64,000 bases of DNA. It comes from [Clostridium] viride DSM 6836 (lineage in GTDB: Bacteria; Bacillota; Clostridia; Oscillospirales; Oscillospiraceae). The translations under genes and the position numbers were made by a program. The notes below the pieces were generated by a model, which did no database searches, was not told the DNA's origin, and saw only the letters and a list, made by a program, of their open reading frames with translations. Every line of letters begins with the position of its first letter. Positions within the stretch are counted from its first letter, which is position 1. The stretch lies in contig KK211198.1 in the NCBI GenBank assembly GCA_000620945.1, positions 482,120 to 546,119 on the forward strand. Reading direction: 5' to 3'. This document shows positions 7,308-16,262 of this stretch, in pieces.

Positions 7308-8512
7308 ATCTTGTCGATATAGGAAAGGGTGTAGAAGTTTTCATAGTAATGATAATAAAACGCGCCTTTTAAGGTCATGTGAAGCCTGCCATTTTCTTCG
7401 GTGAGGAACCCAAGTTTTTTTGCAATCCACAACTCAAACCCGTAGCATTGTTTCAGGTTTTCTCCAAAGAATTGTTCAAATGCTTTCATATCTACTTGCG
7501 TACTGTATGCGGTCCAAAATAGATAGTAAATCATGCGCTGACGTTTGGAAAAACGAAGTGTTAAAGAAGTTGGCAAGGTATGTTCAGCGATCCTCTTTTG
7601 ATAGTCCACAACCGAAAATGTGTTGATTTTGAATTGATCACGCAACAGTGTTGTTGCGGAACACCCAAAGCCCAGAAAGTTTTCGCGGGTCATGGAAGAG
7701 TACTTTGCCTCAGGCACATTTGAAAAGGTCCAGATAGAATCCCGGGTATAGCCCTTGGAGCGGCAGTATGTTGTAATCTCATCCAGAAGCTTTCGTTTTT
7801 CCCGCTTTGCCATTGCCCTCACCCTTGTCTTGGTAAAGGTAAAGTCGATAAAAGGATAGATCGCAACATGGTTCGCCCCAATGGAGAACGCCATTTCCAG
7901 ATCAAACTTCAAGTCCTCGAAGGTTTGATTGGGAAGTGCAAAAATAAAGTCCATCGACACCGTATCAAACGGAACCTTTTGAAGTTCAGCCGCAATCTCA
8001 TCCGCTTGAAAGTTTTTTCTACCGAGAAGGGAAAGATATTTGTCACCAAATGACTGGATCCCAATGCTAATTTTACGGACGCCGGCAGCGTGTAAGGTCG
8101 TCAAGGTTTCTTCATTGACATTATCAGGATGCAGTTCCACTCCAACGCCCTCGGTAATGATAAAGTACTCTTCCAACGCCAAGATGATTTCGCCGATTCT
8201 GTCAGCGGCAAGTGCTGGCGTACCTCCACCAAAGTACAAGCTAGTCACTTTCTTTTTTTGCGTCAGTCTTGAACCAACCATATGTATTTCCTGAATCAAA
8301 TGATCAAGATACGCATTGCAGACCTCTTCACGATACAACTGCTTGCAATAGGGACAGAAGTTGCAGAGCTGTCTGCAAAATGGAATATGGACATACAGCC
8401 CTAGCTTCTCCTCCTGCTCAAATTCCAATTGCTTGTCATATTCGTTTTTAAAGGCGAACGGTCGCAGGGACCTGGTTAACCAAGAGCGAGTCAAGCTTGT
8501 TATCAGGCTCAT
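7259..8512 (-). CDS. Radical SAM protein, coproporphyrinogen III dehydrogenase-like (HemN/HemW family)
   Basis: 417 residues. It contains YVHIPFCRQLCNFCPY with the CX3CX2C cluster motif, the GGGTPAL glycine motif, ISIGIQSFGDKYLSLLGR and the HPDNV segment seen in HemW/HemN relatives. It binds a 4Fe-4S cluster and S-adenosylmethionine. Family members act as haem-pathway oxidases, haem chaperones or methyl/cyclopropane transferases, and which applies here is unclear. The pairing with another radical SAM protein (8522-9424) and a permease argues for a specialised product rather than general haem synthesis. Starts 10 bases after the upstream gene's stop. Confidence 0.85.
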   Translation of the reverse strand: MSLITSLTRSWLTRSLRPFAFKNEYDKQLEFEQEEKLGLYVHIPFCRQLCNFCPYCKQLYREEVCNAYLDHLIQEIHMVGSRLTQKKKVTSLYFGGGTPALAADRIGEIILALEEYFIITEGVGVELHPDNVNEETLTTLHAAGVRKISIGIQSFGDKYLSLLGRKNFQADEIAAELQKVPFDTVSMDFIFALPNQTFEDLKFDLEMAFSIGANHVAIYPFIDFTFTKTRVRAMAKREKRKLLDEITTYCRSKGYTRDSIWTFSNVPEAKYSSMTRENFLGFGCSATTLLRDQFKINTFSVVDYQKRIAEHTLPTSLTLRFSKRQRMIYYLFWTAYSTQVDMKAFEQFFGENLKQCYGFELWIAKKLGFLTEENGRLHMTLKGAFYYHYYENFYTLSYIDKMWSIMQNQAFPEEIRL

Positions 8513-8521
8513 CCTTCCCCC

Positions 8522-9424
8522 CTATATGTATCGGAGATACGTTTGTAGCATCTCGGCAATCATCTTTATCTTTCCGCTAAACAGGAGCGTATACTCCGCA
8601 ACAAAAAAGTAGCCGCATTGCTCGCACAAGCCTTCCACTTCGATGCAGCGTCCGCAGATGCTGAGTGTTCCATTTTCCATTACAACGCACTGATGACACG
8701 GGGTTGGAAAATTATTTTCTATAAGATAAGGGAATGCGCTTTTTAAATTGAACACGGGTACACCACCATCCATCATCTTTGAAATGGTAGCACAGCAGAT
8801 CCTTTTTTCTTCTTTGGTCAGGGAAAGCCCTACGGTATCCGGATAAGGTGTGTGGAAGTTAAATGACACGGCACGCACATTGTTAATCCGCTGCGCAGCC
8901 ATACCTACCGCTTCGATTGTAGTCTGGTTCCGTTTATTAATCGCCATATAAAAACAGATGTTATCCGCTGTTGCGTTCTCAATGTTTTGCATAATTCGGT
9001 CATAGGTATCGCCGCGAATTTCGTTATGCTTTTCCTTGTCACCATCCAGGCTAAGCAAGATCAAATCCGCTTCCGGCAGATCTATTGGGTATGTACCGTT
9101 GGTGACCGTGTTTACAATGAGGAAGCCCATCTGCTTGGCTTCCACGACAAGGTCTCGTAAATCCTTTTTTCCGTCCTGCCATAGAAAAGTCTCTCCACCA
9201 CAGAAAAAGAGAATTCGAACGCCCATGTCATATAGCTGCTTCATCTCTGACTTTATTTGGGCATATGGGTGCACGAGTGCTGTAATATTGTTTACCGAAC
9301 AATGCTTGCATGACAGATTACACTTGTCGGTGAGGATGATCGTACCGAGAATCGGTGTTTTCTTTTTGAGCAAAAGACTGTTCAGTCCATACGCTGAAAG
9401 ATAAAGAAGGGCTGATAGTTTCAA
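8522..9424 (-). CDS. Radical SAM protein with C-terminal Cys cluster
   Basis: 300 residues from a TTG at 9424, with AGGAG six bases upstream. The frame is open to 9529, but that part crosses the promoter and direct repeats. CX3CX2C appears in ILTDKCNLSCKHCSV, then FFCGGETFLW. The C-terminus has seven Cys in the order CHQC, SICGRC and LCEQCGYFF, which could hold auxiliary iron-sulfur clusters as in SPASM/Twitch enzymes. That architecture is common among peptide-modifying and cofactor maturases. First gene of the operon with the HemN-like protein and permease. Substrate unknown. Confidence 0.82.
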   Translation of the reverse strand: MKLSALLYLSAYGLNSLLLKKKTPILGTIILTDKCNLSCKHCSVNNITALVHPYAQIKSEMKQLYDMGVRILFFCGGETFLWQDGKKDLRDLVVEAKQMGFLIVNTVTNGTYPIDLPEADLILLSLDGDKEKHNEIRGDTYDRIMQNIENATADNICFYMAINKRNQTTIEAVGMAAQRINNVRAVSFNFHTPYPDTVGLSLTKEEKRICCATISKMMDGGVPVFNLKSAFPYLIENNFPTPCHQCVVMENGTLSICGRCIEVEGLCEQCGYFFVAEYTLLFSGKIKMIAEMLQTYLRYI

Positions 9425-9508
9425 GGCACTCTCCTTAGCATAAGTAATTTCCCTTTGGTTCGAAGTTCGTACTAACACAATAATATACTTTAGCAAAAAA
9501 CGCAATAA

Positions 9509-9536
9509 CTCACGCAGGAAAACAGACATTTCACGC
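9509..9536 (-). promoter_or_regulatory. Pair of direct repeats with 21-bp period (site A), LytTR-like geometry
   Basis: On the gene's sense strand TGCGTGA occurs twice, at 9536-9530 and 9515-9509, exactly 21 bp apart with GTCTGT between. A weak promoter (TATATT about 22 bp downstream) leads into the radical SAM gene. Two-turn direct repeats are typical of LytTR-type activator sites. The same arrangement recurs at 29778-29805. Confidence 0.5.
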
Positions 9537-9688
9537 AGGTTCTATTGATTTTTTGGGAACCGGAAGACTATATTGACGCTGGAAGTATCTTCATGTGAAT
9601 AATCCAGTAGTGAGCACATAATTTAGTGCTCACTACTGGATCTCGAACATCTATCGAGGGGCGGTTGTAAGATTTCCATGTTTGGATT

Positions 9689-10387
9689 TTACTTTAATTG
9701 TGCTTTACGTGTTATAAGATGAGAAAAAAAGGCAGATATTGCGGCAATGATGCATAAGAATACTCCAAGGTGTATTGGTGACTGGGCGATATATGCTACC
9801 ACTCGATCCAAAACAATTCCTGCGGTATTTGGATTCTCTGCTGTGTAGGTAACTGTAAAGGAAGATAACGAAAAGAGAATCATAATGGGGAGCAAAATGC
9901 AAAACAAGATACCGAACAGCTTATTTAACCGGTAGTAAATAGCGCCAATCAAATAACCAATGTATGACATGCAAAATAGCATCGAATAATGCAGGAAGCA
10001 TTGGGATAGGAATCCGGACGATGGAAAGGCCAAACTAATACTAGACATATACTCGATTGGGAAACTCATAAAAAATGCTTGGACTAAGAGATCTCCAGCT
10101 AACATAATGAAGGATCCGAGTAAAAATGTAATGAGAACACTTTTGGAAAGCAGATCGCGATGCAAGCCACTTTGCATATAGAGTTTAAACTCAACCGAAA
10201 ACGTTGCGATTCCAGCGATGAATAAAAAGATGGAACTTATCCATTCGATATTACCACCACTCACATGACTTTTGTCGGGAGAAAGCAATGCAAATGCGGT
10301 AAATATGGCAAGGACACATCCGTAATAAATTAAGACACTGTACCTTGCTTCCCATAGTTGGTATTTTACTGCAGCTTTTAATTTCAT
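9689..10387 (-). CDS. ABC transporter membrane subunit
   Basis: 232 residues with six predicted membrane spans. ATG at 10387 has GGAGGTG 7 bases upstream, and the gene begins immediately after the stop of the ATPase gene, so the two are translationally linked. The sequence resembles ABC-2-type permeases of YtrB/BcrA-like exporters, though similarity is mostly hydrophobic pattern. With the ATPase and GntR gene it forms a YtrA-type operon, a class often induced by cell-envelope antibiotics. The exported substrate is unknown. Confidence 0.75.
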   Translation of the reverse strand: MKLKAAVKYQLWEARYSVLIYYGCVLAIFTAFALLSPDKSHVSGGNIEWISSIFLFIAGIATFSVEFKLYMQSGLHRDLLSKSVLITFLLGSFIMLAGDLLVQAFFMSFPIEYMSSISLAFPSSGFLSQCFLHYSMLFCMSYIGYLIGAIYYRLNKLFGILFCILLPIMILFSLSSFTVTYTAENPNTAGIVLDRVVAYIAQSPIHLGVFLCIIAAISAFFSHLITRKAQLK

Positions 10388-10388
10388 A

Positions 10389-11243
10389 TCATTCCACCTC
10401 CGGAGACTCTGTCATTCGAACAAATAGTTTTTGCAAATCAAGAGGGCTAACCGTAAGTCCCACGGGTACGTGTTCCGCTGTTCCCAAAATTGCTGCTGTT
10501 TTGATCCCACCTATGGTATCGCTCCCTATTGTATGACGGGTTTTGCAGTAAGCATCCACTTCGGCGATGGACCCAGTAATGTTATAGCCGCTTTGGAGCA
10601 GCTCTTCCACCGAACAGTTTCTTAGGATGTGTCCCCGATCGATCATCACAACATTCTCTATAATACTGGATACCTCTTCAATGAGATGGGTGGAGATGAT
10701 AAAGGTCCGAGGGGTTTCTGCATAGGTTTCTAACAACGATTTATAAAACTTCTCACGATGGCCAGCATCCAGCCCTAATACGGGTTCATCCAGCAGAATG
10801 TAATCAGCCTTTACACAGAGCGCAACAATGATTTTGAAGATAGAGCTATATCCCGTTGATAAGGTTGAAATTTTTCGCTTTTTATTTAGCTCAAATCTCT
10901 TACATAGTAAATCAGCAAGGTCATGGTTAAATCCACCGTAAAACGCATCCGTCCACCGAAACACTTCACCAACTCTCATAGGATCCGGATAGAGCTTTTT
11001 ATCCGTCATCATGTAGATGTGTTCAACGAACGATGGGTTCGTTGAAAGATCCTCCCCATCGATGAAAACCTTACCGGAGTCTGGGAAAATGCGGTGTGTA
11101 ATTAGATTCATCAAGGTCGTTTTCCCTGCACCATTTCTGCCTAACAATCCGTAGATCATTTGCTTTTGAAACTGAAGCGAAACTTGGTCTAGAGCCAAAA
11201 ACTTTCCGTAACTCTTGCTTATATCCTGTAATTCAATACTCAT
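10389..11243 (-). CDS. ABC transporter ATP-binding protein (YtrB/BcrA type)
   Basis: 284 residues from the ATG at 11243, which overlaps the GntR stop as ATGA. Walker A is GLLGRNGAGKTTLMN, the signature region is STLSTGYSSIFK (degenerate, TGYSS instead of SGGQ), Walker B is YILLDEPVLGLD, and the switch His lies in FIISTHLIEE. The degenerate signature is usual in this ABC-2 subfamily. It powers the membrane subunit encoded next. Expression probably depends on the GntR repressor through the shared promoter. Confidence 0.9.
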   Translation of the reverse strand: MSIELQDISKSYGKFLALDQVSLQFQKQMIYGLLGRNGAGKTTLMNLITHRIFPDSGKVFIDGEDLSTNPSFVEHIYMMTDKKLYPDPMRVGEVFRWTDAFYGGFNHDLADLLCKRFELNKKRKISTLSTGYSSIFKIIVALCVKADYILLDEPVLGLDAGHREKFYKSLLETYAETPRTFIISTHLIEEVSSIIENVVMIDRGHILRNCSVEELLQSGYNITGSIAEVDAYCKTRHTIGSDTIGGIKTAAILGTAEHVPVGLTVSPLDLQKLFVRMTESPEVE

Positions 11244-11620
11244 GTGGTATCGCAACCTTTCTGAATCATTTCAATAATCTGATCTGGTGAAATCCCAAGA
11301 CGTTCGCCTTCGTTCATGAGTGGAATGATATATTTCACAAAGAACTCACTTTGTCTCCGGCTACGTAAGTTCTCCACGGCACCAGGGCAAACAAACATTC
11401 CAAGCCCACGCTTCTTGTAGATAACGCCATCTTTAACTAGCTGATTCATCCCTTTCAAAATCGTTGCCGGGTTAATTTTTAGTCCGATTGAAAGTTCTGT
11501 TGTCGATGGAATCTGTTCTTGTTCCGGATACACTCCCATCAAAATTTCTTCTTCCAGATTACGAGCGATTTGTAAATAGATTGGTTCATTACTTTCGACG
11601 TCGATCATCAAGGCAATCAC
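11240..11620 (-). CDS. GntR-family repressor, YtrA type
   Basis: 126 residues. A GTG at 11620 follows AAGGAGGGG with short spacing. An ATG at 11608 is an alternative. Winged-helix DNA-binding domain at the N-terminus (PIYLQIARNLEEEIL, then IPSTTELSIGLKINPATILKGM and KRGLGMFV), followed by only about 50 residues, the short C-terminus typical of YtrA regulators. It should repress its own operon by binding the inverted repeats overlapping the -10 box at 11642-11663. Confidence 0.9.
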   Translation of the reverse strand: MIALMIDVESNEPIYLQIARNLEEEILMGVYPEQEQIPSTTELSIGLKINPATILKGMNQLVKDGVIYKKRGLGMFVCPGAVENLRSRRQSEFFVKYIIPLMNEGERLGISPDQIIEMIQKGCDTT

Positions 11621-11641
11621 CACCCCTCCTTGTTGTTCGGT

Positions 11642-11680
11642 TAGTTACTTAACTATATAACTAGGTGTGATCAATGTCAA
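11642..11680 (-). promoter_or_regulatory. Sigma-A promoter with GntR operator
   Basis: Reverse strand: TTGACA (11680-11675), 17 bp, TATAGT (11657-11652). TAGTTA at 11642-11647 faces TAACTA at 11650-11655 and again at 11658-11663, covering the -10 box, a fitting YtrA-type operator. Confidence 0.75.
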
Positions 11681-11703
11681 GAGGTTTATTCAATAAAGCC
11701 CAC

Positions 11704-11736
11704 GAGACAGGTGAGATGAATTATCTTACCTGTCTC
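11704..11736. repeat. Hairpin between divergent GntR and FprA units
   Basis: GAGACAGGT pairs with ACCTGTCTC around a second small stem. There is no gene upstream on the plus strand to terminate, so it may be a regulatory or insulating element. Confidence 0.4.
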
Positions 11737-11926
11737 TTCATTGGTTTTCGTTCATGTATCAAAAATAACTTAAAGGGACATGATTCTTATTATAGTTTAT
11801 ACGTGAGTTTTGCGTTCACATTATTTCTCTAATGATTTTTTGCTCTAACCACTTGCCTTTACTCGAGACTCTTATGAGAAAGTTAGAGTACATCTTAACG
11901 TGGTCAATAAAAAGGAGGACATGTAG

Positions 11927-13114
11927 TTGAAAAAACGAATTAAAAACAGTGTTAGTTGGGTTGGCAAGGTAGATTGGGAGTTAAAGAAGTTTCATGGAGA
12001 AGAATATTCAACCCATAAAGGCTCCTCCTATAATTCCTATTTGATTCAAGAAGAAAAAACTGTCTTACTGGATACGGTGTGGATTCCATATGCCGAAGAA
12101 TTTGTTGAAAACTTGTCCAAAGAAATTGATTTGAATCAAATCGATTATATTATTGTGAATCACGGTGAAATTGATCATAGCGGAGCCTTACCTGAGTTAA
12201 TGAAGCATATACCAGATACGCCAATTTATTGTACGGAACATGCAGTAAAGTCATTGAGGGGGCAATTTCATAAAGACTGGAATTTCCACGTAGTTAAAAC
12301 GGGTGATAAATTAGAAATCGGTAACGGCAGAGAGCTCATTTTCGTCGAAATGCGTATGCTCCATTGGCCAGATAGTATGGCTACCTATTTGACAGTAGAC
12401 AATATCTTGTTCAGTAATGACGCATTTGGGCAACATTATGCCAGTGAAGCACTATTTAACGATCTAGTTGACCCTTGTGACCTGTTTCATGAAGCAATAA
12501 AATACTACGCTAATATCTTAACTCCATTTAGCGCAATGTTGAGAAAAAAGCTTGAAGAGGTATTGTCCCTTCACTTGCAAATTGAGGTGATTGCACCGGG
12601 ACATGGTATCATATGGCGTGAAAACCCCCTACAGATTATTGACCGATATGCTCAGTGGGCGAATGATTATCAAGAGAATCAGATTACGATTGTGTATGAT
12701 ACCATGTGGAATGGAACCAAAACTTTGGCTGAAAAGATTGCAGAAGGAATTGAGTCCGCAGATCCTAATGTGGTCATCAAACTGTATAATGTTTCTAAGT
12801 ATGATGAAAATGATATCATTACCGAAGTGTTTAAATCGAAAGCCCTAATTATCGGATCTCCTACGTATTCGAATGGCATCTTGCATTCCGTAGCAGGATT
12901 CATTAATCTGATGAAATCCCTTAAGTTTAAGAACAAACACTTTGCCGCATTTGGATGTTATGGCTGGAGTGGAGAAAGCGTGAACGTCTTAAATGAACTA
13001 ATGGAACAGGCCGGATTCCATAGGATTGAGGAAGGCCATAAAAATCTATGGAATCCGGATCAAGATGCACAAAGAGCAGCAATCGAATTTGGCAAGCGAA
13101 TTTCGAAAGCTTAA
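11927..13114 (+). CDS. fprA: Flavodiiron protein (NO/O2 reductase)
   Basis: 395 residues. TTG start with AAAGGAGG eight bases upstream. Residues 1-250 form a metallo-beta-lactamase-like diiron domain with the ligand motif VNHGEIDHSG. Residues about 255-395 form a flavodoxin domain with the FMN loop TMWNGTKTLAEK and SPTYSNGIL. The enzyme reduces O2 to water or NO to N2O in the cytoplasm of anaerobes, taking electrons from rubredoxin. A rubredoxin gene lies just downstream on the opposite strand, next to hybrid cluster protein, so the three form a reactive-gas detoxification group. Confidence 0.93.
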   Translation: MKKRIKNSVSWVGKVDWELKKFHGEEYSTHKGSSYNSYLIQEEKTVLLDTVWIPYAEEFVENLSKEIDLNQIDYIIVNHGEIDHSGALPELMKHIPDTPIYCTEHAVKSLRGQFHKDWNFHVVKTGDKLEIGNGRELIFVEMRMLHWPDSMATYLTVDNILFSNDAFGQHYASEALFNDLVDPCDLFHEAIKYYANILTPFSAMLRKKLEEVLSLHLQIEVIAPGHGIIWRENPLQIIDRYAQWANDYQENQITIVYDTMWNGTKTLAEKIAEGIESADPNVVIKLYNVSKYDENDIITEVFKSKALIIGSPTYSNGILHSVAGFINLMKSLKFKNKHFAAFGCYGWSGESVNVLNELMEQAGFHRIEEGHKNLWNPDQDAQRAAIEFGKRISKA

Positions 13115-13123
13115 CCCGATAAG

Positions 13124-13163
13124 AAAAAAGGATGGAGCTGCAGTTTGTAGCTCCATCCTTTTC
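13124..13163. terminator. Bidirectional terminator between fprA and rubredoxin
   Basis: AAAAAGGATGGAGCT and AGCTCCATCCTTTT form a 14-bp stem with A and T tracts on both sides. Confidence 0.85.
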
Positions 13164-13167
13164 TTAC

Positions 13168-13320
13168 TCATACTTTTTCAAAGACGCTCTTATCGGCACC
13201 ACACACCGGGCACTCCCAACTATCCGGGAGATCTTCGAAGGCAGTACCAGGGGCAATGCCGTTATCGGGATCTCCTTGGGCGGGATCATAAACATAACCA
13301 CAGGGGCATTCATATTTCAT
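13168..13320 (-). CDS. Rubredoxin with shortened first iron knuckle
   Basis: 50 residues. [20 protein letters not shown] and [13 protein letters not shown] identify rubredoxin clearly. The second knuckle is normal CX2CG (Cys37, Cys40), but the first reads ECPCGY, so Cys5 and Cys7 are separated by one residue instead of two. It carries one iron and would donate electrons to FprA. The gene lies 36 bases downstream of hcp on the same strand and is probably co-transcribed with it. Confidence 0.9.
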   Translation of the reverse strand: MKYECPCGYVYDPAQGDPDNGIAPGTAFEDLPDSWECPVCGADKSVFEKV

Positions 13321-13356
13321 TCCATCAAACTCCTTAATCAGTGTATTTTGTGTTCC

Positions 13357-14985
13357 TTAAGACAGGAACAAGTCAATATCTTCTTCAACAGTGCCAACAC
13401 CCGCAATGCCGAACTTTTCAACTAAAACCTTTGCTACATTTGGAGATAGGAATCCAGGGAGAGTGGGACCTAGGTGAATGTTCTTTACCCCCAAGTAAAG
13501 GAGCGCCAACAGTACAATCACTGCCTTCTGTTCATACCAAGCAATGTTATACGCAATGGGTAGTTTGTTGACATCGTCGAGGCCGAACACCTCTTTTAAT
13601 TTGAGTGCAATAACAGCAAGGGAATAAGAGTCATTACACTGTCCTGCATCCAATACTCTTGGAATACCACCGATATCGCCTAGGTTCAATTTGTTATAGC
13701 GGTATTTTGCGCAGCCAGCCGTTAAAATAACCGTATTCTGCGGGAGCTTCTCGGCAAACTCCGTGTAGTATTCTCTGGACTTCATTCTACCGTCGCATCC
13801 TGCCATGACGAAGAATTTTTTGATGGCACCGGTCTTGACGGCTTCCACGACTTGATCGGCTAAGGCCATGACCTGATTATGGGCAAAGCCACCGACGATG
13901 GAGCCTGACTCAATTTCTTCCGGTGCAGGGAGGGTTTTCGCAAGAGAGATGATGCTGGAAAAGTCCTTTTTCCCATTGGAATCGGCTCCAATGTGCGAAC
14001 AGCCTGGATAACCTGCAGACCCCGTGGTAAAGATTCTATTACGCACCTCCTCGCTCTTGGGAGGCACAATGCAGTTGGTCGTGAATAGAATGGGGCCTCG
14101 GAAGGTCTCAAATTCACTGACCTGCTTCCACCACGCATTGCCGTAGTTACCCACGAAGTTGTCATACTTTTTGAAGGCGGGATAGTAATGAGCCGGAAGC
14201 ATTTCGCTGTGGGTATAAACATCGACGCCCGTTCCCTTTGTTTGCTCCAGCAGTTGCTCCAGGTCGGTTAAGTCGTGCCCGGAAATCAGAATGGCGGGAT
14301 GGTTCCGAACGCCAATGTTCACTTCCGTCATTTCGGGATTGCCATACTTGGAAGTGTTGGCCTCATCTAAGAGTGCCATGGCTTTCACACCATGCTCCCC
14401 GGTCCGTAATGTGAGAGCCACAAGATCGTCTGCGGTGAGCGTATCATCCAGTGTTGCGGCCAAGGCCTCATAAATGAAGGCATAAATCTCTAAGTTTTCT
14501 TTTCCAATGTTATGGGCATGCTCCGTATAGGCAGCCATGCCTTTTAAGCCATAGATGATCATCTGACGGAGGGATCGTACATCTTCATTCTCGGTTGCGA
14601 GGACGCCAATTGAATTGGCCTTTTCCAACATAGATTCTCTCGTACTAACCGTAAACATAGCTGCGTCATGTAGATTGCTGACAGAAACACGTTTTCTCAG
14701 TTCGTCCCGGATGGAAATCATTCGTTGAATCTGGTGTTCAATGGATGCGTCGTCAAAGTTTGCATTGGTAATGGTGATAAAGAGGCTATTTAGCATTTCA
14801 TAATTAACCCCGGCCATATCGGAACTATCGAGTTTGCCCTTAGTCACTAGTTCGGAAATTCCCTTCAACACGTAGACGAGAAGATCTTGAAGCTTTGCAA
14901 CCTCCTCATTTTTACCACATACACCACGTACTGTACATCCTTTTCCTCCGGCGGTTTCTTGGCATTGATAACAAAACATGCTCAT
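13357..14985 (-). CDS. hcp: Hybrid cluster protein (hydroxylamine reductase/NO reductase)
   Basis: 542 residues, the normal length for the long form. ATG at 14985 has AGGAGG seven bases upstream. The N-terminal Cys motif [19 protein letters not shown] binds the first iron-sulfur cluster. Downstream motifs of the hybrid cluster include [32 protein letters not shown] and [10 protein letters not shown]. The protein handles hydroxylamine or nitric oxide in the cytoplasm under nitrosative stress. It lies upstream of rubredoxin and convergent with fprA. Confidence 0.95.
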   Translation of the reverse strand: MSMFCYQCQETAGGKGCTVRGVCGKNEEVAKLQDLLVYVLKGISELVTKGKLDSSDMAGVNYEMLNSLFITITNANFDDASIEHQIQRMISIRDELRKRVSVSNLHDAAMFTVSTRESMLEKANSIGVLATENEDVRSLRQMIIYGLKGMAAYTEHAHNIGKENLEIYAFIYEALAATLDDTLTADDLVALTLRTGEHGVKAMALLDEANTSKYGNPEMTEVNIGVRNHPAILISGHDLTDLEQLLEQTKGTGVDVYTHSEMLPAHYYPAFKKYDNFVGNYGNAWWKQVSEFETFRGPILFTTNCIVPPKSEEVRNRIFTTGSAGYPGCSHIGADSNGKKDFSSIISLAKTLPAPEEIESGSIVGGFAHNQVMALADQVVEAVKTGAIKKFFVMAGCDGRMKSREYYTEFAEKLPQNTVILTAGCAKYRYNKLNLGDIGGIPRVLDAGQCNDSYSLAVIALKLKEVFGLDDVNKLPIAYNIAWYEQKAVIVLLALLYLGVKNIHLGPTLPGFLSPNVAKVLVEKFGIAGVGTVEEDIDLFLS

Positions 14986-15006
14986 GTAACTTCCTCCTTA
15001 TATTTT

Positions 15007-15027
15007 AATTCGTTTTTTAAAACGATT
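15007..15027 (-). promoter_or_regulatory. Inverted repeat upstream of hcp
   Basis: AATTCGTTTT and AAAACGATT form an imperfect palindrome 22 bases before the hcp start, a possible operator. It does not clearly match published HcpR sites. The remaining 15028-15260 gap shows nothing else. Confidence 0.35.
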
Positions 15028-15260
15028 CAATTTTTAATTTTGGAACTCGGTCATCTAACTTTTGAGGGTGCAGTTTCTGGATCGATTCAGTTACAACCGA
15101 GGTGACAACCCCTTGGATAATTGAACCATTAAAATAGGATCGCTATGCAATTGTTCCTCTATTTTCCTGCATTTTATCATACTTGACCATAATCGACAAG
15201 ATCACAGTTCGTAATTCTATGGAATAATTCGTCTTTTTCTATAAAATCTTATCGTTGTTC

Positions 15261-16142
15261 TTAAGAAGGCAAAGGCTCACCCTTACATCTCTTTTTTGAA
15301 GCGCATTCACCGTACACTGCTCCACCGAGAATTAGTACTGCCCCTAAAACCTGAAGTGGCAGCAAGCTTTCCTTTAAAACAATAACGGAAAACGCCACCG
15401 CAGATAGCGGCTCCAGATAGCCACAAATCGCGACCGTCTGTACGGGAAGTTGACCAATGGAAGAAAAGTAAAAGTAGCAGCCGATGCCCGTGTTTATTAG
15501 CCCAAGTATAAGAATTGGAATCCAATCGCTGTGCGATATTTGGAATGAAAACCCTTGTTTCCAACCTACAAATATGGCAACCGCAAAAAAGCTAATCAGT
15601 AGTTGGAGCATGGAATTCTCTAAGCCCGTAATGTGCTTGGCTTTCTTATTGAAAACGACCATCAGCGCATACATCACGGCAGACATTCCTCCACAGAATA
15701 GGCCCCAACTGGTTTTGCCTTCTAATATTCCTTGGCCATTGACAAGGAATATACCGCACAACACCGCCACAAATCCCGTAACCTTAGACCGTGTTAGTGT
15801 TTCCTGGAACAGCAGTGGAGAGAATGCCATTACGATGACTGGGCCGCAATAATATGCCAGTGAAGCAATGCTAACCCCGATCTTTTGGTATGCTTCATAT
15901 AAAAACATCCAGCTAGCACCCATAGCCAATCCAGATATGACTATAAAAAATGCATCGTGCTTATAGCTCAGGAATGTGGGTTTTTGTTGCGTGAAAAAAA
16001 AGAGAATAAAGAGGAGTAAAGTGCCAATCAGTGTGCGGAATAGAACAATTTCACAACTCGAAAGGGATATATAGTTTGCTACAACACCATTTGAACCGAA
16101 CAACAGTAAAGCAAAAATATATTTGAAATACGTTTGTTTCAT
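15261..16142 (-). CDS. EamA/DMT-family exporter
   Basis: 293 residues with about ten predicted membrane helices in two repeats. The repeat motifs of the family are visible (SLAYYCGPVIVMAFSPLLFQE in the first half and VAICGYLEPLSAVAFS in the second). DMT proteins export amino acids or other small metabolites. It is transcribed divergently from a LysR regulator 120 bp away, the usual arrangement for a LysR-controlled exporter. Substrate unknown. Confidence 0.87.
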   Translation of the reverse strand: MKQTYFKYIFALLLFGSNGVVANYISLSSCEIVLFRTLIGTLLLFILFFFTQQKPTFLSYKHDAFFIVISGLAMGASWMFLYEAYQKIGVSIASLAYYCGPVIVMAFSPLLFQETLTRSKVTGFVAVLCGIFLVNGQGILEGKTSWGLFCGGMSAVMYALMVVFNKKAKHITGLENSMLQLLISFFAVAIFVGWKQGFSFQISHSDWIPILILGLINTGIGCYFYFSSIGQLPVQTVAICGYLEPLSAVAFSVIVLKESLLPLQVLGAVLILGGAVYGECASKKRCKGEPLPS

Positions 16143-16214
16143 AGGAAAGGATTCTCCTCCTTGAAAAATTCATAGCCATAGTGTAGCATACTTAGATGAA
16201 CCACAAAAGCGAAT

Positions 16215-16239
16215 GTTTCTCATGATTTTCATGAGAAAC
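16215..16239. promoter_or_regulatory. LysR operator between eamA and lysR genes
   Basis: GTTTCTCATGA and TCATGAGAAAC form perfect 11-bp arms around three T residues and fit the T-N11-A LysR rule. Sits in the divergent intergenic region. Confidence 0.75.
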
Positions 16240-16262
16240 TTAGATAGAAGGAGCCCTACACT

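Noticed and set aside
9425-9529. Upstream ATG (9529) as start of the SPASM-like radical SAM gene
   Set aside because: It falls inside the direct-repeat site and has no ribosome site. The TTG at 9424 has AGGAG at good spacing.
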